Shown here piece after piece: positions 17,379 to 25,589 of a stretch of 64,000 nt of DNA; within the stretch, counting starts at the first letter, position 1, and every line of letters begins with the position of its first letter. The DNA lies in assembly GCF_014696105.1 (NCBI RefSeq), contig NZ_JACJPO010000064.1, positions 1 to 64,000 on the forward strand, read 5' to 3'. A program made the position numbers and the translations under genes. This DNA comes from Microcoleus sp. FACHB-1515. Its GTDB lineage: Bacteria; Cyanobacteriota; Cyanobacteriia; Elainellales; Elainellaceae. The notes beneath the pieces are model-generated. The model had not been told where the DNA came from and did no database searches. It saw only the letters and a program-made list of their open reading frames with translations.

Positions 17379-17612
17379 ATGAATTATCCCATTCCCGACA
17401 GCCCCCAAGAAATAGTCGCCCTGCGCCAACAGCCAATCGACGAAGAATTGATTGCCGCTGCGATCGCGGGCGTCGTGCAGATCACGCGCTCTCAGGGGCG
17501 ATCGCTTGAAGACCTCAAGGCGGAAGTCCTGGCCGACGAAGGCGTACTCGATTTTGAATCGCGCCGCCGCCTGAGCGAAATTGTTTCAGACGCTTGGCAG
17601 GTCTTGGCCTAA
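17379..17612 (+). CDS. Small conserved hypothetical protein
   Basis: 77 residues, no membrane helix and no cysteine. Two predicted helices are visible (EELIAAAIAGVVQITRSQGRS and DFESRRRLSEIVSDAWQVL), separated by SLEDLKAEVLADEG. It resembles small all-helical cyanobacterial proteins of unknown role. The ATG opens the frame in good codon usage with several HIP1-like sites, which supports a real gene. Its TAA overlaps the TAG of the convergent gene in a CTAA tetranucleotide. Confidence 0.65.
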   Translation: MNYPIPDSPQEIVALRQQPIDEELIAAAIAGVVQITRSQGRSLEDLKAEVLADEGVLDFESRRRLSEIVSDAWQVLA

Positions 17613-18025
17613 TTCGATCGCCCCGAATCAGGAAAGCTGTAGTCAAACGTCAAGTATCGATCTCCGGCATACATCACCACATACCAGATATGCGGGGCAA
17701 ACTCGAACGGATACGCTTCGCGCTGCACCGTCGCCATGCTGCCGTCCGGTAATTCGACCTCTAGCGGTTGGAGACGGCAGTAAGGGTCGCCCAAAACCGC
17801 GATCGCTTCGGCTCTAGCTGATCCTCGTGCCACCTGACTAAACTGCCGCAGCTTCGGACGAGTCATCAAGCTGCTTTCCTGCACGATTTCGATGCAGGGA
17901 TCAAGGCGTTCGGGCGAAGTTTGGGCGCGGGTGGAAAGAGCGATCGCAAGACTGGTGGCACTGGCAAGCAGCGTTGCAAGCGTCGCGATTCTGCTCAATC
18001 TGCTCGATCGATTCAAATTCATCAT
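17609..18025 (-). CDS. Secreted protein, paralogue of the gene at 53213
   Basis: 138 residues. The ATG at 18025 gives a signal peptide-like start (basic NLNRSSRLSR, then a hydrophobic ATLATLLASATSLAIALS). The frame's first ATG at 18118 adds 31 unsupported residues. The mature part has CIEIV, a RAEAIAVLGDPYCRLQPLEV stretch and AYPFEFAPHIWYVVMYAGD. The same pattern (cysteine, AIL.PYC.L..LEV, AYP..FDP..W.VV.YEGD.Y) recurs in the protein at 53213-53629, so the two are paralogues. The two conserved cysteines may form a disulphide. Function unknown. Confidence 0.72.
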   Translation of the reverse strand: MMNLNRSSRLSRIATLATLLASATSLAIALSTRAQTSPERLDPCIEIVQESSLMTRPKLRQFSQVARGSARAEAIAVLGDPYCRLQPLEVELPDGSMATVQREAYPFEFAPHIWYVVMYAGDRYLTFDYSFPDSGRSN

Positions 18026-18129
18026 TTCTTCCATCTTTCTAAAGCACAGAACTTGATTTTGGCATTCTTCAGGACTGCGATCGTGTGGCAGGATCGAAGA
18101 GGCATTTGTTCCCGCCAAGAGAAAGAAAT

Positions 18130-18867
18130 ATGGCTCACGAGCGCAAAACGCTATCGATTGACATTGGTGGCAGTGGCGTCAAACTGCTGGTGCTGAACGA
18201 ACAAGGTGAACCACTCACCGATCGCGCTCGTGTCGATACGCCGCAGCCGCCTGTTCCCGAAAAAATTTTGGCGGCGATTGATGAACTGGCGGCCACCCAA
18301 AGCGAATTCGATCGCGTTTCGGTCGGCTTTCCGGGTGTGGTGCGAAACGGCGTAGTCTACACTGCCGCAAATTTAGACCCCGCTTGGATTGAGTTTGATC
18401 TTGCTTCTGCCCTGTCTAAACAGCTTGGCAAGCCTGTTCGTGCTGCCAACGATGCCGACATTCAAGGCTTGGGCGCAATCTCCGGGCAAGGCGTTGAACT
18501 GGTGTTGACGTTGGGAACCGGACTTGGTTCTGCCTTGTTTGTGGAGGGCAAGCTGGTTCCGAATTTGGAAATGGGGCATCATCCCTTTCGCAAAGGCGAA
18601 ACCTACGAAGAACAGTTGGGACGCGCTGCCCTCGAAGAAATCGGCAAACAGCGCTGGAATCGCAGGCTGGAAAAAGCGATCGCTCAGCTCGATCGCTTGT
18701 TTAATTTCGATCGCCTGTATTTGGGTGGCGGCGAGGCTCGCAAGGTCTCGATCGACCTGAACCAGAAAGTTTCGATCGTTCCTAATGTCCTTGGACTGCT
18801 CGGCGGAATTGCGCTGTGGCACGATGAACAGGTTGAAACGCTCGCTAGCCCCAACGCTCAAAATTAA
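18130..18867 (+). CDS. ROK-family sugar kinase, polyphosphate-glucokinase-like
   Basis: 245 residues. The ASKHA fold is shown by the phosphate-binding loop SIDIGGSGVKLLVL at the N-terminus, NDADIQGLGA (catalytic Asp near residue 115), LTLGTGLGSALFVEGK and MGHHPFRKGETYEEQLG. The form resembles cyanobacterial and actinobacterial polyphosphate or ATP glucokinases, which lack the ROK zinc-binding CGRxGC cluster; none is present here. It would phosphorylate glucose in the cytoplasm. The ATG at 18130 after GAGAAAG is chosen over 18085. It lies 12 bp upstream of the P450 gene on the same strand, suggesting co-transcription. Confidence 0.78.
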   Translation: MAHERKTLSIDIGGSGVKLLVLNEQGEPLTDRARVDTPQPPVPEKILAAIDELAATQSEFDRVSVGFPGVVRNGVVYTAANLDPAWIEFDLASALSKQLGKPVRAANDADIQGLGAISGQGVELVLTLGTGLGSALFVEGKLVPNLEMGHHPFRKGETYEEQLGRAALEEIGKQRWNRRLEKAIAQLDRLFNFDRLYLGGGEARKVSIDLNQKVSIVPNVLGLLGGIALWHDEQVETLASPNAQN

Positions 18868-18879
18868 TTTGCTCTGCTC

Positions 18880-20244
18880 ATGCTGCCTCCTGGTTCGCCG
18901 CTTCCTTCGATCGCGCAAATTCTGCGCCTGATTGCTGACCCGACTGGCTTTCTCGATGATTGCGCCCGTCGCTATGGTGATTCGTTTACGCTCAGGGTTT
19001 TAGGCAAAGAACCGCCTGTTGTGTTTTTCAGCGATCCCGATGCGATCGAAGCAATTTTTACCAGACTCAGCGATCGCTTGGAACTCGGTAAAGTAACGCA
19101 TGTCTTTCGTCCCCTTGTCGGTAACGAATCGCTGATCATGCAGGATGGAGTGCGCCATCAGCAGCAGCGGCAGATGTTGATGCCTGCGATGCACGGCGAT
19201 CGCCTGTTGCAGTGTGGGCAATTAATTTGCGACATAACCCAAGATGTGATCGATCGCTGGCAGCCCGGTGAAATTAATCTGCAAGCGTCGATGCTCGACA
19301 TTTCGCTAGAAATTATTGTGCGCGTTGTGTTTGGCATCGAACCGGGCGATCGCGCTCAGCGGCTGAAGCTGCTCCTGCATCGCCTGATGGAAGACATCAA
19401 CTCGCCTTTGTATTCTGTGCAGTTCTTTTTGCCGCCGCTTCAGCAAGATTTGGGCGCGTGGAGTCCCTGGGGAAAATTTGTCCGCCTGCGACAGCAAATT
19501 GACGAACTCATCTACGCCGAAATTGCCGATCGCCGCCGCCAAGAGCGCGATCGAGCCGACATTCTCTCGATGCTCTTGACCGCTCGCGATCGATCGGGCG
19601 AACCGCTCAGCGACGTGGAACTGCGCGACCAACTCATGACGCTGCTTCTGTTGGGGCATGAAACGACTGCTTCCGGATTGGCCTGGATTTTCTACTGGCT
19701 CTGTCAGAATTTGGACGTGCGCGATTGCTTGCTGGCCGAACTTGACGCATCAAACCAACCGCCTGCCCAGCTTGCTCAGCAGCCTTATCTAACCGCAGTT
19801 TGCAAGGAAGCGTTGCGTGTCTATCCGATCGCCTTGATCTCGCAGCCTCGCGTGGTTAAGCAGTCGATCGAACTGGCTGGCTATATGTTCGATCCGGGTG
19901 CGGTGCTTGTGCCCTGCATTTACCTCGCGCATCGTCGCGCCGCAACCTACGCCAGCCCAGCGCAATTTCAGCCCGATCGCTTCCTGACGGGCAAACTGTC
20001 GGCTTACGAATACTTGCCGTTTGGCGGCGGGGCGCGGAGCTGCATCGGCGCAGCGTTAGCCCTGTTTGAAATGAAATTGATGCTGGCGACGGTGTTGCGA
20101 AACGTGGAACTGGAGGCGATCGAGCCTTTGCCGCCTGCTCGCCCGACTCGACGCGGAATTACCTTTGTGCCGCCAAGCCGCTTTCGGTTAGCGATGAAGA
20201 AGCGATCGCTGTCCGCTCCGGTTGCTCGATCGCTTGTTGATTGA
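18880..20244 (+). CDS. Cytochrome P450, CYP110-like
   Basis: 454 residues. The haem-binding loop FGGGARSCIGAAL (Cys388), the ExxR motif (E310-R313 in KEALRVYP) and the oxygen-activation helix LLLLGHETTASG (near 255-265) are all intact. CYP110-type enzymes are common in cyanobacteria and hydroxylate fatty acids, alkanes or terpenoids, with electrons supplied by ferredoxin. There is no N-terminal anchor, so it is probably soluble or peripheral. It starts 12 bp after the ROK kinase. The substrate cannot be told from sequence and no terpene synthase is adjacent. Confidence 0.9.
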   Translation: MLPPGSPLPSIAQILRLIADPTGFLDDCARRYGDSFTLRVLGKEPPVVFFSDPDAIEAIFTRLSDRLELGKVTHVFRPLVGNESLIMQDGVRHQQQRQMLMPAMHGDRLLQCGQLICDITQDVIDRWQPGEINLQASMLDISLEIIVRVVFGIEPGDRAQRLKLLLHRLMEDINSPLYSVQFFLPPLQQDLGAWSPWGKFVRLRQQIDELIYAEIADRRRQERDRADILSMLLTARDRSGEPLSDVELRDQLMTLLLLGHETTASGLAWIFYWLCQNLDVRDCLLAELDASNQPPAQLAQQPYLTAVCKEALRVYPIALISQPRVVKQSIELAGYMFDPGAVLVPCIYLAHRRAATYASPAQFQPDRFLTGKLSAYEYLPFGGGARSCIGAALALFEMKLMLATVLRNVELEAIEPLPPARPTRRGITFVPPSRFRLAMKKRSLSAPVARSLVD

Positions 20245-20294
20245 GGCGTCGATTCAGGCAGCAGCCAGCGGGCAGAAAATAGCCTTCCGACTTT

Positions 20295-22289
20295 CTAGCT
20301 CAGCGTTGCTTGGTTGCGCGTCGATCGCCGTTTGCGGGCGGGCAACGAGACCCGATCGCCATCTTGGGCGGCTTTTGGCGGAGCGTCTTGAGCGATCGGC
20401 AAGGTGAAGTGAAAGCGACTGCCGCGATCGCGTCCGTCGGATTCTGCCCAAATTTGGCCGCCGAGTCCGAGGATGATTTGGCGACAGATGGCGAGGCCGA
20501 GTCCTGTTCCGCCGACTGTGCGCCGCAGCGAGCCTTCTTCTTGATAGAAGCGATCGAACACGGCTTCGAGGCGATTCGGTTCAATGCCGCGCCCGGTGTC
20601 GCGAATGGTGACTTCGAGCATTGTGCCGCTGTTTGGGTGAGCTTCGATGATCACTTCGCCTGCGGGGGCGGTGAATTTGCAGGCGTTGTCGAGCAGTTTG
20701 GACAAGACTTCGACGAGCCATTCGCCATCAGCACGAGCGGGCGGCAGGCTGGGCGGAATCTGCGCGGAAATTCGCGGCAGGTCGCTTCCGTTTTGGCGAG
20801 CGCGGAGGCTGCTAAGCGCCAGATCAACGCATTCATCCAGGGCGATCGCCTCCAGATGCCATTCCACGCGACCGCTTTCCAGCCGCGACAGCGTGATGAA
20901 GTCTTGAACCAGCTTTCGCATTCGTTCGGCATCGGCCAGCGCGGTGCTGAGCATCACCTGCTGCAACTCGATCGGCATGTCGGGTTCTGCCGCCAAACTT
21001 TCTAGGCACACTTGAATGGTGGAAAGCGGCGTCCGCAGTTCGTGTCCGGTAATTGCAATTAAATTGCTGCGGGTGCGATCGAGCGCTTCAAGCTGCGAGT
21101 TGAGGTCTTCCAAGTTGGCGTAGGATTCGGCCTGAATCAAAGCGACACCAAGCTGAGTAGCGATTGCTTCGATAATCTCCAGATCGTCTTCAGGCCAAGC
21201 ATGAGCGCCCGCGCAGCTTTGCAGTTCCACCATGCCCAACAGCCGTCCCTGATAGATGACCGGAGCCAGCACCCAAGCGTGAATTTGCCAGCGATCGAGT
21301 AAGGGCTGAACGGCAGTCAAATCGTACTCGCTGTTTTGCGTGTCGGCAATCGCAATTAGTTCTTGCCGCTGGGCGATCGTTTGAAAGAGCGGATTTTCAA
21401 TCAGCGGCCAGGTTTGTCCGGCCAGGCTGGAAATGCTGTCATTCTTGACATATTCTTCGGCAACGATCGCCGTGTCATCGTCGGCATGACAGCGATAGAC
21501 GAGGGTGCGGCACACCTGCATGGCCTGACCCAATTCGCGCACCGCCACTTTCAGGATTTCTTGCGGGTCAAGCGATCGCCGAATTGCCGTTGCGATCGAG
21601 TTCACCAAGCGCTCTTTGCGCTCTTGGGCAGCGATCGATCGGTAGGCTTTTAGCAGCTTGTACTGTCCAGCCTGCAAATAGGTGATCAGCCGTTGGGCGA
21701 ACGGGTCAGTATCGACTTCGCGCACGCCCGCAGGCAAATCGACCAAAAACTGCATTTTCGCCTCGCCAACTTTGGCGGCAAGTTCTGGACGGTAAGCCAA
21801 AACGCGATCGAGCAGCAAATTCGCGGCGGTTTGAGCGACTTGGCGATCGAACGTCCAGATGCCCTCAAAGCGGCGAATTTGGTCGGCGGGCAATCCGCTT
21901 GCTTCTTCTGGCATTAAGCGTTCCCGGCAAATTAAACAGGCGGAATATTGCTGGCCGATCACAACCAGGTGCCATTCTTGGCTGAGCGCGTCGCTGGGGT
22001 CGAAGGCGATCGTTTCATAGTCGCCGGATGCGTTTTGAAAATTCGTTTCGGGTGCAGCCAAGACATACACTTGCGGCGTCACTTCTGCGATCCGCAAATA
22101 GCGATGCGCTTCTTGACGATAAAATCGCTCCTGCTGAAAGTTAGCAATCACGAGCGGCTGCGTCGTGCCTGCAAGCACCTGATCTTCCATCGCGTGCGAC
22201 AAAGCCGTGAGGGAAGACTTGAAGTAAAGCTGCGATCGCAACCGAGGCAAGGCTTGCAGCAACTCTTCTAAAACAGAAGGAAGTGTCAT
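20295..22289 (-). CDS. DICT-GAF sensor histidine kinase
   Basis: 664 residues from the ATG at 22289; the longer frame to 22385 is unsupported. Domains in order: a DICT sensory domain (about 10-160), a GAF domain (about 235-385), a short coiled linker, a HisKA helix with the phospho-acceptor His416 in ITGHELRTPLSTIQ, and a HATPase with LLDNACKFT (N box), RDTGRGIEP (G1) and GGTGLGLAICRQI (G2). DICT domains are associated with cyanobacterial and Haloarchaeal light or redox signalling proteins. It is cytoplasmic, with no membrane helices. No response regulator gene is adjacent, so it is an orphan kinase. Confidence 0.9.
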   Translation of the reverse strand: MTLPSVLEELLQALPRLRSQLYFKSSLTALSHAMEDQVLAGTTQPLVIANFQQERFYRQEAHRYLRIAEVTPQVYVLAAPETNFQNASGDYETIAFDPSDALSQEWHLVVIGQQYSACLICRERLMPEEASGLPADQIRRFEGIWTFDRQVAQTAANLLLDRVLAYRPELAAKVGEAKMQFLVDLPAGVREVDTDPFAQRLITYLQAGQYKLLKAYRSIAAQERKERLVNSIATAIRRSLDPQEILKVAVRELGQAMQVCRTLVYRCHADDDTAIVAEEYVKNDSISSLAGQTWPLIENPLFQTIAQRQELIAIADTQNSEYDLTAVQPLLDRWQIHAWVLAPVIYQGRLLGMVELQSCAGAHAWPEDDLEIIEAIATQLGVALIQAESYANLEDLNSQLEALDRTRSNLIAITGHELRTPLSTIQVCLESLAAEPDMPIELQQVMLSTALADAERMRKLVQDFITLSRLESGRVEWHLEAIALDECVDLALSSLRARQNGSDLPRISAQIPPSLPPARADGEWLVEVLSKLLDNACKFTAPAGEVIIEAHPNSGTMLEVTIRDTGRGIEPNRLEAVFDRFYQEEGSLRRTVGGTGLGLAICRQIILGLGGQIWAESDGRDRGSRFHFTLPIAQDAPPKAAQDGDRVSLPARKRRSTRNQATLS

Positions 22290-22635
22290 CGAGCGTGTTA
22301 TATCGTCCGATTTGAAGTGCGCCTCGCGAGGAAAAACTGCGAAGCATTCGCCATTCGTTGAGGACGGGCGATCGTCCCGGAGCAAAAACAGTTGCAGATT
22401 GAAGTTGACTGCTTTTACATCCCCTTCCTATTCTCAAGCAAAATCGGCTGGTTTGAAGGCAAAGTTTGCGATCGAGTGTTAGGGATCAGGGGTTGGCGGT
22501 CGGTCAATCCAAACAGTCGCTTTCCTGCTGTCCTCGCTTTTGCCTGCTGCCGCGATCGATTTTTGACACTCCTTCTGGCGGATTCTTCGCCGCCACGCGC
22601 CACAGGGGGAAAACCTTTGCTGTAAAGTTGACAGT
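22290..22635. other. Gap between the histidine kinase and the HEAT protein
   Basis: 345 bp between divergent genes. It contains a GTGTTAGGGATCAGG fragment (around 22478) of the same kind as the inverted repeat at 35218-35256. No gene, RNA or strong hairpin was recognised. Confidence 0.4.
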
Positions 22636-23394
22636 ATGTATGACGATGATGACTTCACAGTTCTAGAAGCCGAAATTGAGGCTGGCAGCCCGCTCGACCA
22701 CATGGAAGCGCTGAGCGAGGAAGAAGAAACTGCTCAGCCTGACCCGGATGCAATGCTGCTGTTGCTCGATGCTCCGCAAAATCAGCAGCGGATGCTGGCG
22801 GCGCGGGCTTTTTGCGAACTCGAAGACGATCGCGCCATTCCTGCCCTGATTCGCCTGCTGAGCGATGTTTGCCCGCTAATTCGCGTCAGTGCCGCTTACG
22901 GTTTGGGACGCAATCCCAGCGCGGATGCGGTCGAACCGCTGATCGCGCAACTGGGTCGCGACTGGAACGGCTATGTGCGAAAAGGCATCGTCTGGGCGTT
23001 GGGCAACTGCCGCGATCGCCGCTCCCTGCCTCCCCTCATCGACGCCCTCAAAACCGATATTTCTGCTGTCCGCCTTTGGGCTGCAAGTGCCCTCGCACAA
23101 ATGGCAAACGTCGGCTACGAAACGATTATTGTGGCGATGCCGCCGCTGATCGAAGCGCTACGACAAGACCCGGAAGCCGCCGTGCGAAGCAATTGTGCGT
23201 GGTCGATCGGCCAGCTCTGCCGCGAACTGCCTTCCAATGTTGTTTATGCGACGGCGATCGATGCCTTGATCGAAGCATTTGCCGAAGATGAAGAACTTGG
23301 CGTTCGCGAAGATGCCCGAACCGCCATGCTCAAAGTCGGCGATCCGCGAGGCTTACAGGTAATTGAAGAAATCGAGCGGGACGGTTTGCTGTAG
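22636..23394 (+). CDS. HEAT-repeat protein
   Basis: 252 residues. An acidic N-terminus (about residues 1-50) precedes five to six HEAT/PBS-lyase-like helical repeats, for example AIPALIRLLSD..PLIRVSAAYGLG, AVEPLIAQLGRD..YVRKGIVWALG, SLPPLIDALKTD..AVRLWAASAL and MPPLIEALRQDPEAAVRSN. Such repeats form protein-binding solenoids; in cyanobacteria they occur in phycobilin lyases (CpcE/F type) and in scaffolding proteins. There are no phycobilisome genes nearby and the regular cysteine or acidic features of lyases are not evident, so I call it only a HEAT protein. Confidence 0.85.
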   Translation: MYDDDDFTVLEAEIEAGSPLDHMEALSEEEETAQPDPDAMLLLLDAPQNQQRMLAARAFCELEDDRAIPALIRLLSDVCPLIRVSAAYGLGRNPSADAVEPLIAQLGRDWNGYVRKGIVWALGNCRDRRSLPPLIDALKTDISAVRLWAASALAQMANVGYETIIVAMPPLIEALRQDPEAAVRSNCAWSIGQLCRELPSNVVYATAIDALIEAFAEDEELGVREDARTAMLKVGDPRGLQVIEEIERDGLL

Positions 23395-23429
23395 GAATTG
23401 ATGGTTCTTGGGGGCGATCGAATTTTGCA

Positions 23430-23517
23430 TTCCGGGATGTTACATGGAAACTTTCTGCATATTCACCTATTCCGGGACGCTATGCGGAAATTTTCGGCAT
23501 AATGAATTGTTATGCCG
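23430..23517. repeat. Imperfect 40-bp tandem repeat ending in a TTATGCCG hairpin
   Basis: TTCCGGGATGTTACATGGAA... at 23430 recurs 40 bp later as TTCCGGGACGCTATGCGGAA... . The second copy ends in a perfect hairpin CGGCATAA-TGAATTG-TTATGCCG (23495-23517). A TATGCGGAA...TTCGGC.TAAT core of the second copy is also found at 3623-3645. An inverted copy of TTATGCCGC is at 24316-24324, on the far side of the next gene. Confidence 0.6.
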
Positions 23518-23628
23518 CAGGGCGATCGGGAGAAACAGTACTCGAAGTTTATCTGTTGATAACCAAAGTTGAGTGCTTCGAGGCTGTCTGTGAGATGATG
23601 CTCTCAGTTTGCTGGTGGAGTGTCACAA

Positions 23629-24222
23629 ATGGATGCAGAACCTAGCCCAAGATTAGAATACCTTTACAAAGAGTATGCAAGACTGAGTGATAAAGCAGAA
23701 GAAGTGATAAAAAGTGCATATGATGATTTCAAGTTACTTGGAGTAGTAGGAGCAGTCATCATCATTTGGAAACCAGTTTCTGAAGTCGTCTTGCCCGCAA
23801 TTCCAAAGTTTGATTCCACTCTTTTCCTACTTTTAGGCTTCTTAAGCTTGTTAGCAGTTCTAGGACTGATTTTATTCTCAAATTTGATTAAGCAGTCTTA
23901 TGCATGGTACTTTGTTCGCAACTTACAAGCTTATGAGATAGAGATCAAAAAGGAGTTAGGTGAAGGAGAAAATTCACAAGTTTTTAGTTTCAATATTGGC
24001 AAAGAAGAAGCAAAATTTGTTACAGCATCTTATCGTTTAGCATTCAAAGCAACGCTACTGTCAGGGTTCTCTGTTGTGACTTTGTTACCATTTGTGATTT
24101 TGTGTTACTCAAATATTTTTTATGCAATACTCTATGCATTAATATCTTTTCTTGGTCTCACGATATATCTACAAATTTTTAGAAGAATGATGAAACAATA
24201 TTTCAACAATAAACTTTTATAA
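23629..24222 (+). CDS. AT-rich lone gene, hypothetical membrane protein
   Basis: 197 residues, not recognised. The N-terminus is helical and charged (residues 1-35). There are two hydrophobic segments near 36-55 and 65-90 and two more near 140-185, with a soluble middle holding IEIKKELGEGENSQVF. The C-terminus is basic. The ATG at 23629 follows GGTGGAG. Codons are clearly more AT-rich than the neighbours and no HIP1 site lies inside, suggesting acquisition. TTATGCCGC at 23510 and its inverted copy at 24316 bracket the gene. Membrane proteins with this layout are sometimes defence effectors, but there is no motif to support that here. Confidence 0.6.
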   Translation: MDAEPSPRLEYLYKEYARLSDKAEEVIKSAYDDFKLLGVVGAVIIIWKPVSEVVLPAIPKFDSTLFLLLGFLSLLAVLGLILFSNLIKQSYAWYFVRNLQAYEIEIKKELGEGENSQVFSFNIGKEEAKFVTASYRLAFKATLLSGFSVVTLLPFVILCYSNIFYAILYALISFLGLTIYLQIFRRMMKQYFNNKLL

Positions 24223-24528
24223 GTTGAGTTCAAGCAGTACTGTGAAAAACTTGGAATTGGTAGATATGGAAAAAAGAACATTGCTTGAGCAGTTTAGCAA
24301 CACAAGTTCAGCAAAGCGGCATAAGATAAACCCGGTCGGAGCGGACTGTTGAAAGCTGTTGGTGAGGATGCAAAGAGCAGCGATCGCAACCTCTCCCCCT
24401 CAAACAAATCAGCTTCCGATCAGCACAAATCACCAGTGAATCGATCGTTTCTGGCGCGGTGAATTTCTAAGTTGGTCGCGGTGGCGGCTAGGAGATTTGA
24501 TCGCAAGGTGCGATCGAATCGCTCTGCT
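24223..24528. other. Gap with GCGGCATAA and a half-site resembling the attC right end
   Basis: 305 bp without a gene. GCGGCATAA (24316-24324) mirrors TTATGCCGC on the other side of the lone gene. Beyond it, GGTCGGAGCGGACTGTTGAA and a GCTGTTGGTGAGGATG stretch resemble the right end of the attC-like site at 4290-4335 (GGTGAGCGCGACCGTTGAGC ... TATTGGTGAGGACG). No left half can be found, so this is at most a degenerate site. Confidence 0.4.
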
Positions 24529-25422
24529 TCAAATCGTGAATTCCGAGGCGACCAGTTTCGAGCCAATCCCCGCATCGGTGAAAATTTCCAGCAAAAGCGC
24601 GTGGGGAATGCGTCCGTCGATGATGTGGGCAGCGCGGACTCCTTGGGCGAGCGATCGCACGCAGCAGTTCACTTTCGGAATCATGCCGCCACCAACGACA
24701 CCTGAATCGATCAAGTTGCGAGCCTGACTGATATCGAGCGTGGAGATCAGCGTGGTCGGGTCGCGATAGTCGTGCAAAATTCCCGCTGTGTCCGTCATCA
24801 GAATTAGCTTCTCGGCTCCCAAAGCGGCAGCCAGCTCACCCGCCACGATGTCGGCGTTGATGTTGTAGGCTTGTCCGGTTTCGTCTGCCGCCACGCTTGA
24901 GACAACGGGAATATAGTTGTTTGTGACTAGGGTGCTCAAGATGTTGGCATCCACGCTCGTCACTTCGCCCACAAAGCCGATCCCTTCTTGTCCGGCAGGA
25001 CGCGCCTTGAGCAGATTGCCGTCTTTGCCGCACAGCCCGATCGCAGACCCGCCCGCCTGATTGATCAGTTCGACAATTTCCTTGTTGACGCGCCCGACCA
25101 AAACCATTTCCACCACGTCCATTGTCGGAGCATCGGTGACGCGCAGGCCGTTCTTAAATTGCGCTTCAATGCCCAACTTGCCCAGCCACGCATTGATTTC
25201 GGGACCGCCGCCGTGAACGACGATCGGACGCAGGCCAACGCAGGCGAGAAACACAATGTCGCGCATGACGGTGGCTTTGAGGCTGCTGTCTTTCATCGCT
25301 GCGCCGCCGTATTTAACGACGATCGTGCGTCCGGCAAACTGCTGAATGTAGGGGAGTGCTTCGCTCAACACGCGCACTCTGGTCGCTTCGGCCTTCCGAA
25401 TATATTCGCTCGTGGTGTCCAT
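24529..25422 (-). CDS. argB: Acetylglutamate kinase
   Basis: 297 residues, the normal length. ArgB phosphorylates N-acetylglutamate, the committed arginine step, and in cyanobacteria is activated by PII and feedback-inhibited by arginine. Landmarks are [12 protein letters not shown] (nucleotide-binding Lys), [13 protein letters not shown] (substrate glycines), the [12 protein letters not shown] segment and the final [11 protein letters not shown]-like ending. The N-terminal helix before the core ([20 protein letters not shown]) is the arginine-sensitive type. The ATG at 25422 matches the family start; the upstream extension is unsupported. It lies downstream of glgC on the same strand, separated by a hairpin. 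Confidence 0.96.
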   Translation of the reverse strand: MDTTSEYIRKAEATRVRVLSEALPYIQQFAGRTIVVKYGGAAMKDSSLKATVMRDIVFLACVGLRPIVVHGGGPEINAWLGKLGIEAQFKNGLRVTDAPTMDVVEMVLVGRVNKEIVELINQAGGSAIGLCGKDGNLLKARPAGQEGIGFVGEVTSVDANILSTLVTNNYIPVVSSVAADETGQAYNINADIVAGELAAALGAEKLILMTDTAGILHDYRDPTTLISTLDISQARNLIDSGVVGGGMIPKVNCCVRSLAQGVRAAHIIDGRIPHALLLEIFTDAGIGSKLVASEFTI

Positions 25423-25539
25423 CCGCTCAGGCAAAGAATACAAAAATTGTTCTTGTGCAGTGTAACAGGTGTAGATCGCAAAAACTGTTCGATCGATATC
25501 CGTACAGCTCTGGGTTTGAATAAAACGCACAACAAACAA

Positions 25540-25574
25540 GAGCCGCATTGCTCGCGGAGGCGATCGTGCGGCTC
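25540..25574 (-). terminator. Probable terminator of glgC
   Basis: GAGCCGCA and TGCGGCTC pair around a 19-nt loop. On the minus strand the hairpin is followed by TTGTTTGTTG. It lies 16 bp after the glgC stop and upstream of argB. Confidence 0.6.
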
Positions 25575-25589
25575 ACTGCAATTCATTTC

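Noticed and set aside
24316-24360. A second complete attC site after the lone gene
   Set aside because: Only the right-end resemblance exists; no R'' or L'' partner can be found and GTTGAAA does not fit GTTRRRY.
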